From an uncultured Gammaproteobacteria bacterium (GTDB lineage: Bacteria > Pseudomonadota > Gammaproteobacteria > Arenicellales > UBA868), in assembly GCA_913051905.1 (NCBI GenBank), contig CAJXBY010000165.1:1-5845 (forward strand): a stretch of DNA of 5,845 nt, in the 5' to 3' direction. The translations under genes were made by a program, and so were the position numbers. Below, piece by piece: positions 1-5,247 of this stretch (position 1 is its first letter; each line of letters begins with the position of its first letter). The notes under the pieces are model-generated. The model saw only the letters and a list, made by a program, of their open reading frames with translations, searched no databases and was not told where the DNA came from.

Positions 1-90
1 AAAAGCAACCCGGAAAAAAGCAACCAAGAAAAAGGCTGCAAAGAAAAAAGCAACCCGGAAAAAAGCAACCAAGAAAAAGGCTGCAAAGAA
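1..90 (+). repeat. Two identical 45-bp tandem repeats coding for the KA-rich tail
   Basis: Bases 1-45 and 46-90 are identical, and a third copy begins at 91 but diverges after about ten bases. Each unit encodes 15 residues made of three related pentapeptides, so there is also a degenerate 15-bp sub-period. Because 45 is a multiple of three, gain or loss of a unit keeps the frame. The exact identity, including synonymous positions, points to recent duplication or ongoing homogenisation. Confidence 0.9.
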
Positions 91-112
91 AAAAGCAACC
101 AGAAGGCGTTAG
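1..112 (+). CDS. C-terminal tail of a Lys/Ala-rich histone H1-like protein (partial)
   Basis: Reading from position 2, the last 36 codons give a purely basic, low-complexity tail of pentapeptides of the type KKATR, KKATK and KKAAK, ending in KATRRR and a TAG stop at 110-112. Every residue is Lys, Arg, Ala or Thr. Tails like this occur on bacterial histone H1-like or AlgP-like proteins and on some RNA- or DNA-binding proteins, where they bind nucleic acid non-specifically; that role here is inferred from composition only. The N-terminal part lies outside the window, so the protein cannot be named. The plus strand is chosen because this reading ends cleanly and is followed 55 bases later by a strong terminator. 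The opposite strand would give an implausible Phe-rich peptide. Confidence 0.72.
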   Translation, partial: KATRKKATKKKAAKKKATRKKATKKKAAKKKATRRR

Positions 113-167
113 TCCTCGGAAATGCCGGATTGTTTCATCGGCATCCCGAAGTGACTCACAAAACAAG

Positions 168-195
168 GGCGACGGCTCCGGCCGTCGCCTTTTTT
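168..195 (+). terminator. Rho-independent terminator, possibly bidirectional
   Basis: A perfect 9-bp GC-rich stem (GGCGACGGC at 168-176, GCCGTCGCC at 181-189) encloses a 4-base TCCG loop and is followed by six T residues at 190-195. It ends transcription of the Lys/Ala-rich gene. Read on the minus strand the hairpin is followed by a looser T-rich stretch (CTTGTTTTGTG), so it may also stop the converging gene whose stop codon is at 277. Confidence 0.93.
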
Positions 196-276
196 GATCC
201 GACCTGGTTCGGTGAGCGGTATTAGATTCCCATCAGACCAGCTAAAGCTTCAAACACCACAAACTGTAGTGGGGCA

Positions 277-765
277 TCAATATTCCCTGCCGACAACCCC
301 CTCAACCGTGTATTCCCATTCGGGCTCGCCTTCAAATTGCTTATTGGGAAATGTCAGATTGGTGGAGAATTCCTCCGCTTCGCCAGGTGGGATTTCGATG
401 TTGATCCGAGTATGAACTTGAGTGATCTCACTGCAGTCTGATTGACCACCAGCATTCTTCTTGCCGCAATCCAGCATGGTTACGCTCAATTCGATTTCGG
501 CGATTCCGGATTTGATCGAGCGGTTGATCAACTGGCCGCTCATGTTGTAACTACCGGCGTAGCCCGGACTGAACAGGATATTCGCGAAACCCACATCAGT
601 AGCCGATACCAATGACGCTGATCGTTCGTGTCGAGCCGAGTTGAACTGTAGGACCACCAACACTATTCCGATCAGGACCGCCAGCATACTGAATGCTAGT
701 TTCGGGTAGCGGCTCGCGGCTACGATCAAACTGATACCAATAATGCCAAGAACTACCCAATGCAT
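277..765 (-). CDS. Uncharacterised membrane-anchored protein with a C-terminal beta-rich domain
   Basis: I do not recognise this as a named family. From the ATG at 763-765 it is 162 residues: a hydrophobic segment at about residues 3-17, a short RYPK linker, a second hydrophobic segment at about 23-40, then a soluble region of about 120 residues. That region has alternating hydrophobic strands and a pattern resembling FxLYD-type or immunoglobulin-like beta domains (NMSGQLINRS, then a strand ending in MLDC, then EIPPGEAEEF). Two cysteines, C100 and C111, could form a disulfide if the domain is outside the cytoplasm. The frame is open upstream to a GTG at 846, but the ATG at 765 is preferred: GAGAG lies 8 bases upstream, the first transmembrane segment then begins at the N-terminus, and the predicted transcription start (about 843) lies downstream of that GTG. 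It is divergent from hemH. Its function is unknown. Confidence 0.72.
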   Translation of the reverse strand: MHWVVLGIIGISLIVAASRYPKLAFSMLAVLIGIVLVVLQFNSARHERSASLVSATDVGFANILFSPGYAGSYNMSGQLINRSIKSGIAEIELSVTMLDCGKKNAGGQSDCSEITQVHTRINIEIPPGEAEEFSTNLTFPNKQFEGEPEWEYTVEGVVGREY

Positions 766-849
766 TTCACATACTCTCGTGTTGTCCGAACCGGTGCCAG
801 AAAGAAAACCCACGCAGCCGGGCCATTGCATCAGAGCCGTCAGCACTTC

Positions 850-858
850 ATTATCCCA
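850..858 (-). promoter_or_regulatory. Extended -10 promoter for the minus-strand membrane protein gene
   Basis: On the minus strand this reads TGG followed by GATAAT: a TGn extension plus a hexamer matching TATAAT at five of six positions. No good -35 is present at the usual distance, as is typical of extended -10 promoters. The expected start point near 843 gives a leader of roughly 78 bases before the ATG at 765. Confidence 0.45.
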
Positions 859-875
859 TGTCTGACTCTATTTAT

Positions 876-902
876 TTGACATTCTGAATCATGCGTTATG
901 AT
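876..902 (+). promoter_or_regulatory. Sigma-70-type promoter candidate for hemH
   Basis: A perfect TTGACA at 876-881 is followed after 15 bases by TATGAT at 897-902 (five of six matches). The spacer is short but tolerable. A start point near 909 is expected. The -10 lies inside the longest hemH reading frame, which matters for the choice of start codon. Confidence 0.45.
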
Positions 903-1907
903 CGCGGCGTGCGCCACAAAGAGGGCCAGCGTGTGGGCATACTACTGGCCAACCTTGGAACACCCGATGCTCCACAGACCAATGCCGTACGTCGATTCCT
1001 CAGCCAGTTTCTACACGATCACCGGGTCGTGGAACTGCCCCGAGTGCTGTGGTGCCCCATTCTCCACGGCCTGATTCTTCGCCTTCGGCCGCGCCGCAGT
1101 GCAGCCGCCTATCGGGAGATCTGGCAGAAGGAAGGCTCCCCGTTGCTGACCATCGCCAGGCGTCAGACTGAACTGATCCAGAAGCATTTTGACTCGAGAC
1201 ACGGCGACAGAATCAAAGTTGTACTTGGAATGCGCTATGGCAACCCATCCATTCGTTCTGCCATGCAGCAATTAGCTGAGGCCGGAGTGAGCAGATTACT
1301 GGTACTGCCGCTCTATCCACAGTACTCATGCTCTACCACTGCTTCAATTTATGACGCCGTAAGCCGTACTCTGAAACACTGGCGAAACCTGCCGGATCTG
1401 CACATCATTCGTGATTACCACTTGGATAAAGGTTATCTCACGGCACTGGCGGAATCGGTTTCGGAACACTGGTCCCGAAAAGGAAAACCGGAACGGCTCC
1501 TAATCTCATTTCACGGTACTCCCGAGCGCTTCCGGCAGGATGGAGACCCCTACTCTGGACAGTGTGACGCGACTGCGAGGGCCCTGGCAGCAAAACTCGA
1601 GCTCCCCGACAGACAGTGGTGCCTGACCTTTCAGTCACGGTTTGGACCTGCGCCCTGGCTTCAACCCTACACCGACACAACGTTACAGGAACTGGCTACG
1701 GCCGGTATACGCAGTGTAGATATTGTTTGCCCCGGTTTTTCCGGCGACTGCCTGGAGACGCTCGAAGAAATCGATCAGCAGAATCGCCGGAGATTTCTTG
1801 ATGCGGGCGGAAAGCAGTTCGGTTATGTTCCCTGCCTCAATGATCGTTCTGATCATATTGCTGCGCTGACAAGCCTGCTTGAAAAAAAAACACGTGCTTG
1901 GCTGTGA
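891..1907 (+). CDS. hemH: Ferrochelatase (protoporphyrin ferrochelatase)
   Basis: HemH inserts Fe2+ into protoporphyrin IX, the last step of protoheme synthesis, at the cytoplasmic face of the membrane. From ATG 891 the protein is 338 residues. The N-terminal strand GILLANLGTPDAP (16-28) is nearly identical to that of E. coli HemH. Other family signatures are EGSPL (81-85), LPLYPQYSCST (139-149), SFHGTPERF (206-214) with the catalytic His208, TFQSRFG (246-252), and PGFSGDCLETLEEI (281-294) with the conserved metal-handling glutamates. There is no C-terminal cysteine-rich extension, so no iron-sulfur cluster is expected. The coordinates give the longest ATG-started reading, but the start is doubtful: ATG 891 has no ribosome binding site and lies within a promoter candidate. 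GTG 933, with AGAGGG seven bases upstream, would give 324 residues, closer to the roughly 320 of E. coli. hemH converges on aroE, with 80 bases between the stop codons. Confidence 0.96.
   Translation: MRYDRGVRHKEGQRVGILLANLGTPDAPQTNAVRRFLSQFLHDHRVVELPRVLWCPILHGLILRLRPRRSAAAYREIWQKEGSPLLTIARRQTELIQKHFDSRHGDRIKVVLGMRYGNPSIRSAMQQLAEAGVSRLLVLPLYPQYSCSTTASIYDAVSRTLKHWRNLPDLHIIRDYHLDKGYLTALAESVSEHWSRKGKPERLLISFHGTPERFRQDGDPYSGQCDATARALAAKLELPDRQWCLTFQSRFGPAPWLQPYTDTTLQELATAGIRSVDIVCPGFSGDCLETLEEIDQQNRRRFLDAGGKQFGYVPCLNDRSDHIAALTSLLEKKTRAWL
920..925 (+). promoter_or_regulatory. Ribosome binding site that favours a downstream hemH start
   Basis: AGAGGG lies seven bases before the in-frame GTG at 933-935, an ideal Shine-Dalgarno spacing. 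Neither the ATG at 891 nor the GTG at 909 has a comparable purine block. Starting at 933 gives a protein beginning M-G-I-L-L-A-N-L-G, which still keeps the first beta strand of the ferrochelatase fold. Confidence 0.5.
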
Positions 1908-1987
1908 ACCCCCGGACTGAGCGATTTTTATTTGTCGACCGGCATTGCTGCACGCTGGGCTGAAACACGCGACAGGGACAAGCGGGT

Positions 1988-2836
1988 TCAACGGCCAGAG
2001 CGCAGGGACTGGATTACGCTGTCGGTCTGGGGCCGGATATTAGTCCACAGAAAAAACGATTCAGCCGCCTGCTCAACCAGCATGCCGAGTCCATCGGCGG
2101 CTTGAGAAACACCACATGACCTTGCCCAGAGCATGAACGGCGTTGGCTGACTGCCGTACAACATGTCGTATGCCGTTGCCTCTTCGGTAAATATCGTCTC
2201 CGGCAAACCGGGTACCTGACCCGACAAACCAGCTGATGTTGCATTGATAACAATATCAAAACGCTGGCCCTCAACCTGTCCCGGTGCCATAGCCTGGACA
2301 GACCCGATCCGCTGAAAGTCTGCCACCAGCTTCCGGGCTCGTTCCACCGTACGGTTGGTAATGACCAGTGCCGCCAGACCCGTCTCTAATAGGGGCTGAA
2401 CGACACCTCTGGCGGCTCCGCCGGCGCCGACCAGAAGCGCGTGTCGTCCCTCGAGCTGAATGCCCATATTGACCTGGATGTCAGAAATCAGACCAACCCC
2501 GTCAGTGTTGTCACCAAAAATTGCACCGTCATCGGCAAACACAAATGTATTGACTGCAGCGGCAATCCTGGCCCGGTCGCTCAAATCATCGCTGAGCGCT
2601 CGTGCTTCTTCCTTGAACGGTAAAGTCACGTTCAGCCCTTTAAGGCCACCGGCCTGCAGGTTGCGTATGCCCTGAACAAATCCACCCCGGTCGAGTTGAA
2701 TGGCCTCGTATTCAATCTTCAGCCCGCACTGTGACGCGAACGCACGATGAATTTGAGGTGACTTGCTGTGCGCTACCGGATGTCCGACTACAGCGAACCG
2801 TTGACGGGGCCGTTCGAATTCAAAAAGATCTTTCAT
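1988..2836 (-). CDS. aroE: Shikimate dehydrogenase (NADP+)
   Basis: AroE reduces 3-dehydroshikimate to shikimate with NADPH in the chorismate (aromatic amino acid) pathway; it is cytoplasmic. The 282-residue protein has both expected domains. The substrate domain carries GHPVAHSKSPQIH (18-30) with shikimate-binding Ser24 and Ser26, NVTLPFK (69-75) with catalytic Lys75, and GDNTDGVG (108-115) with catalytic Asp112. The dinucleotide domain carries GAGGAARG (137-144), the NRT motif (161-163) typical of NADP-specific enzymes, NATSAG (198-203), YDMLYGSQPTPF (223-234) and DGLGMLVEQAAESF (248-261). The length is slightly above the 272 residues of E. coli AroE because of about eight extra N-terminal residues. 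ATG 2836 is the only sensible start before the first strand, though the ribosome binding site is weak. The gene is divergent from the hydroxyproline operon and convergent with hemH. Confidence 0.97.
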   Translation of the reverse strand: MKDLFEFERPRQRFAVVGHPVAHSKSPQIHRAFASQCGLKIEYEAIQLDRGGFVQGIRNLQAGGLKGLNVTLPFKEEARALSDDLSDRARIAAAVNTFVFADDGAIFGDNTDGVGLISDIQVNMGIQLEGRHALLVGAGGAARGVVQPLLETGLAALVITNRTVERARKLVADFQRIGSVQAMAPGQVEGQRFDIVINATSAGLSGQVPGLPETIFTEEATAYDMLYGSQPTPFMLWARSCGVSQAADGLGMLVEQAAESFFLWTNIRPQTDSVIQSLRSGR

Positions 2837-2875
2837 TTGACAGCTTCAGGTCCGGCAGGTTGTTAACCAAGCCGG

Positions 2876-2905
2876 GTGACACTGGTTGCAAACCAACGGC
2901 ATAAT
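2876..2905 (+). promoter_or_regulatory. Sigma-70-type promoter of the hydroxyproline operon
   Basis: GTGACA at 2876-2881 (five of six matches to TTGACA) and CATAAT at 2900-2905 (five of six matches to TATAAT) are separated by 18 bases. The expected start point near 2912 leaves a leader of about 75 bases before the ATG at 2987. The -10 lies within the 28-bp palindrome, so the promoter is probably controlled by whatever binds there. Confidence 0.5.
2883..2895. repeat. Short perfect inverted repeat TGGTT-GCA-AACCA between -35 and -10
   Basis: TGGTT at 2883-2887 and AACCA at 2891-2895 are exact inverted copies around GCA. The right half-site is shared with the larger palindrome at 2891-2918. A further AACCAA lies at 2865-2870. 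The repeated TTGGTT/AACCAA word suggests several half-sites for one regulator. TGGT/ACCA arms recall operators of FadR-type GntR regulators, but the spacing here is five bases instead of the usual three, so no family is assigned. Confidence 0.4.
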
Positions 2906-2918
2906 TGTGCCATTGGTT
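2891..2918. promoter_or_regulatory. 28-bp near-perfect palindrome, candidate operator of the hydroxyproline operon
   Basis: The arms are AACCAA (2891-2896) with TTGGTT (2913-2918) and GGCA (2898-2901) with TGCC (2908-2911), centred on AATT (2903-2906). Only two of 14 symmetric pairs fail, 2897/2912 and 2902/2907. The element covers the predicted -10 and start point of the epimerase operon, so a bound dimer would block transcription. It also lies just downstream of the predicted aroE start. No regulator gene is present nearby. As an alternative, the minus-strand RNA could form an 11-pair hairpin (with one U-G pair) in the aroE leader. Confidence 0.55.
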
Positions 2919-2934
2919 CATCTGGGTATGTCCG

Positions 2935-2963
2935 ATACTATTCCCCGTTTATCCCAGTGTAAA
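2935..2963 (-). promoter_or_regulatory. Sigma-70-type promoter candidate for aroE
   Basis: On the minus strand TTTACA (2958-2963, five of six matches to the -35 consensus) and TAGTAT (2935-2940, four of six matches to the -10) are separated by 17 bases. The start point would be near 2928, giving a leader of about 90 bases that includes the palindrome at 2891-2918. The two divergent transcripts would then overlap over about 15 bases. Confidence 0.4.
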
Positions 2964-2986
2964 TCGATCAACTCCCCGCTAAGGTC

Positions 2987-3931
2987 ATGCAACCAACAAC
3001 CCAACGCGTCCAAGTCGTGGATTCCCACACCGGTGGTGAGCCAACCCGAATCGTCATATCGGGTGGTCCCGATCTGGGGAGCGGGGACATGGCCAGTCGA
3101 AGAAAGATATTCCAGGAACAATTCGACGACTTCCGCTCGGCGGTGGTCAACGAACCTCGTGGGAGTGACGTCTGGGTGGGCGGCATCCTGTGCGAACCGA
3201 TCCGACCGGAGTCGGCAGCGGGCGTCGTGTTCTTCAACAATGTCGGGGTGCTCAATATGTGTGGTCACGGCACCATTGGTTTGACGGTAACCCTCGCCCA
3301 TCTGGGGCGCATAGAGGCCGGTCATCATGTCATAGAAACTCCGGTGGGCGACGTCAGCGTGGCGCTCCATGAAGACCAACGGGTAACCGTCACGAACGTA
3401 CCGAGCTACCGCTTCCGTTCCAATATTGAACTCGATCTAGGCGAAGACGGTACGGTTTGCGGTGATGTAGCGTGGGGTGGAAACTGGTTCTTCCTGGCTG
3501 GTGATCACAATGAAGATGTGTGCTTCGAAAACATCGACCGACTGACCCGCTTCGCTCTCAAGATCCGGCATACGCTGGACCAACGTGGCATTACGGGCGA
3601 AGCCGGTCAACAGATCGACCACGTGGAGCTCTTCGGACCCGCCGGTGTCGGTGCTGACAGCAGAAATTTTGTACTGTGTCCGGGTGGAGCCTACGATCGT
3701 TCACCGTGTGGCACCGGTACCAGTGCGAAGCTGGCCTGCCTGATGGCAGACGGCAGCGTTAAAGCCGGGCAAACCTGGCGTCAGGAAAGTATCGTCGGCA
3801 GTATTTTCGAGGTACAGGGCCAGTGGCAGAGTGACAGAGTCATTCCAACGATAACCGGCAGCGCCTATGTCAACGCGGAATCCACCCTCATTCTCGATCC
3901 TTCCGATCCTTTCTGCATGGGCATAGGCTGA
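2987..3931 (+). CDS. 4-hydroxyproline 2-epimerase (proline racemase family)
   Basis: This cytoplasmic, cofactor-independent enzyme interconverts trans-4-hydroxy-L-proline and cis-4-hydroxy-D-proline, the first step of bacterial hydroxyproline breakdown. The 314-residue protein has the family signatures DSHTGGEPTR (12-21), NEPRGSD (55-61), NMCGHGTIG (90-98) with catalytic Cys92, WGGNWFFL (163-170), GADSRNFVLCPGGAYDRS (222-239) and PCGTGTSAK (240-248) with catalytic Cys241. Both cysteines are present, which argues for epimerase or racemase activity and against the trans-3-hydroxy-L-proline dehydratases, where one or both are replaced. The sequence resembles Pseudomonas 4-hydroxyproline epimerases along its length, as far as I can recall them. 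The ATG at 2987 matches the usual family N-terminus; AAGG at 2981-2984 is only two bases from it, an unusually tight ribosome binding site. The stop overlaps the start of the next gene. Proline racemase or 3-hydroxyproline epimerase activity remains possible. Confidence 0.92.
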   Translation: MQPTTQRVQVVDSHTGGEPTRIVISGGPDLGSGDMASRRKIFQEQFDDFRSAVVNEPRGSDVWVGGILCEPIRPESAAGVVFFNNVGVLNMCGHGTIGLTVTLAHLGRIEAGHHVIETPVGDVSVALHEDQRVTVTNVPSYRFRSNIELDLGEDGTVCGDVAWGGNWFFLAGDHNEDVCFENIDRLTRFALKIRHTLDQRGITGEAGQQIDHVELFGPAGVGADSRNFVLCPGGAYDRSPCGTGTSAKLACLMADGSVKAGQTWRQESIVGSIFEVQGQWQSDRVIPTITGSAYVNAESTLILDPSDPFCMGIG

Positions 3932-5181
3932 TGACACAATCGGGACGTCACGTCCTGGTTGTGGGGGCCGGAGTGATCGGCACAGCCTGTGCTCATTATC
4001 TGGTCGAGAGCGGCCAACGGGTGACACTGGTCGACCGCAACACAGTCGGTGGTGAAGCGTCTCATGGCAACTGCGGATGTATATGCCCCAGCCACCTGTT
4101 ACCCCTTGCGGAACCCGGGATCATCGGCCGTGCCCTGGCGGGCCTTGTCAGACGCAGTACCCCGTTCTTTGTTGCACCTCGGTTCGATTTGAGCCTATGG
4201 CTATGGCTGCTGCGCTTTGCCGGCAACTGCCGTGAAAAACAGATGATCCAGACCGGCCACGACGCACTTGCACTGCTGCAGCAGTCAAGAATGTTGTACG
4301 ACGAACTGATCAAGAAATACCAGTTGAAATGTGACTGGGAAACCAAAGGTGCTTTGTATGTCTGCAAGCAGCAGCAGACGTTCAAGGCGCTCAGCGCAAA
4401 GAACGAACTGCTACGGACGGAATTCGGAATACAGGCAAAAAAACTGGTTGACCAACAATTGACCGACATGGAACCCGCGCTTCGGCAAGGACTTGCAGGC
4501 GCGTGGTACTTTCCTAACGATGCACACCTCAGACCGGATCGTCTGCTTCGAAGTTGGAGTGAGTCTCTGGTTCGGCGCGGTATTACGGTGCGAGAACAGA
4601 CCGAAGTTTGCGCACTTTCACTGCGGGATGGACGTGCCCGGGCAGTCATTACGGACCGTGGAGAGATACCTGCCGAACAGTTTGTCTTTGCAACCGGGGC
4701 CATGACCCCATCCCTCGCGGGCGATCTGGGATGGCAAGCTCCCATACAGCCCGCCAAAGGGTACTCACTGACCATGCCAAGACCGCAAACCTGTCCCCAA
4801 CGGGCTTTGCATTTTGTCGATTACGGCGTGGTTGCCACCCCCTGGCGCAGCGGCTATCGGCTCGGATCCATTCTCGAGTTTTCCGGTTACAACCGGCACG
4901 TTGATCCGCACCGGGTCGCTCTGCTCAAAGAGGGTGCAGACCAATACCTAACTGAGCCTTGCAAAGAGATGGTTGAGGAAACCTGGGTCGGCTGGCGATC
5001 CATGACCCCCAACGGTCTACCGCGCGTGGGGCCCTGCCCGGAAGTATCCAATGTCTATGTCGCTGCCGGTCACAACATGCTGGGAATGTCCATGGCGCCG
5101 GCCACCGGCCAGATGATTGCACAAATGCTCAATGATCAGTCCCCTGCGATCGATCCCGAGCCGTATCGCCTCTCTGCCTGA
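3931..5181 (+). CDS. FAD-dependent D-amino-acid dehydrogenase, probably D-hydroxyproline dehydrogenase (DadA-like)
   Basis: This is a glycine-oxidase/DadA-family flavoprotein of 416 residues. The N-terminal Rossmann motif VVGAGVIG (10-17) with Asp35 at the end of the second strand binds FAD. ASHGNCGCICPSH (43-55) corresponds to the conserved ASFxNAG-type flavin loop of DadA. GWRSMTPNGLPRVGP (354-368) and GHNMLGMSMAPATG (380-393) are the usual C-terminal FAD and active-site motifs. No signal peptide or transmembrane segment is evident. D-amino-acid dehydrogenases of this type pass electrons to the respiratory chain instead of O2. The start ATG overlaps the epimerase stop by one base (TGATG), implying translational coupling. 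That pairing indicates oxidation of cis-4-hydroxy-D-proline to pyrroline-4-hydroxy-2-carboxylate, the second step of the pathway. The family assignment is firm; substrate rests on context and a general D-amino-acid dehydrogenase cannot be excluded. Three cysteines alternate in the flavin loop (48, 50, 52). Confidence 0.88.
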   Translation: MTQSGRHVLVVGAGVIGTACAHYLVESGQRVTLVDRNTVGGEASHGNCGCICPSHLLPLAEPGIIGRALAGLVRRSTPFFVAPRFDLSLWLWLLRFAGNCREKQMIQTGHDALALLQQSRMLYDELIKKYQLKCDWETKGALYVCKQQQTFKALSAKNELLRTEFGIQAKKLVDQQLTDMEPALRQGLAGAWYFPNDAHLRPDRLLRSWSESLVRRGITVREQTEVCALSLRDGRARAVITDRGEIPAEQFVFATGAMTPSLAGDLGWQAPIQPAKGYSLTMPRPQTCPQRALHFVDYGVVATPWRSGYRLGSILEFSGYNRHVDPHRVALLKEGADQYLTEPCKEMVEETWVGWRSMTPNGLPRVGPCPEVSNVYVAAGHNMLGMSMAPATGQMIAQMLNDQSPAIDPEPYRLSA

Positions 5182-5191
5182 CGCGAAGTTA

Positions 5192-5246
5192 CCGGCTACA
5201 GCTCATCCGCCGATGACTGAATTCGTCCTCCTGAGTCCGGCTACAG
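5192..5246. repeat. Ten-base direct repeat flanking the gap before glnE
   Basis: CCGGCTACAG occurs at 5192-5201 and again at 5237-5246, with start positions 45 bases apart. The second copy abuts the glnE ATG and includes its only nearby purine-rich bases. The 66-base gap has no hairpin followed by a T-run and no clear promoter, so transcription from the hydroxyproline genes may continue into glnE. Confidence 0.5.
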
Positions 5247-5247
5247 G

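Noticed and set aside
1..112. Minus-strand reading through the repeat region
   Set aside because: It would encode a repetitive Phe/Ala/Val peptide with no start context. The plus-strand basic tail with stop and terminator explains the DNA better.
122..144. Small hairpin ATGCCG/CGGCAT after the Lys/Ala-rich gene
   Set aside because: A six-base stem with an 11-base loop and no T-run; the real terminator is the strong hairpin at 168-195.
766..846. Longer form of the minus-strand membrane protein starting at GTG 846 or ATG 831
   Set aside because: GTG 846 lies at or before the predicted transcription start, neither start has a good ribosome binding site, and the added residues do not look like part of a signal or membrane segment.
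1882..1890. Run of nine A residues near the end of hemH as a programmed frameshift site
   Set aside because: It lies in the poorly conserved C-terminal end, where Lys codons are expected, and the zero frame ends normally 15 bases later, so there is no sign of a functional alternative product.
1908..1987. Possible bidirectional terminator between the convergent hemH and aroE genes
   Set aside because: The only symmetry is TGAACCC at 1905-1911 against GGGTTCA at 1984-1990, which overlaps both stop codons with a 72-base loop. There is no compact GC-rich stem with a T-run.
4062..4775. 237-residue open frame on the minus strand
   Set aside because: It is opposite the well-supported FAD dehydrogenase and has no recognisable domain; its Ser/Arg-rich composition is typical of an antisense shadow.
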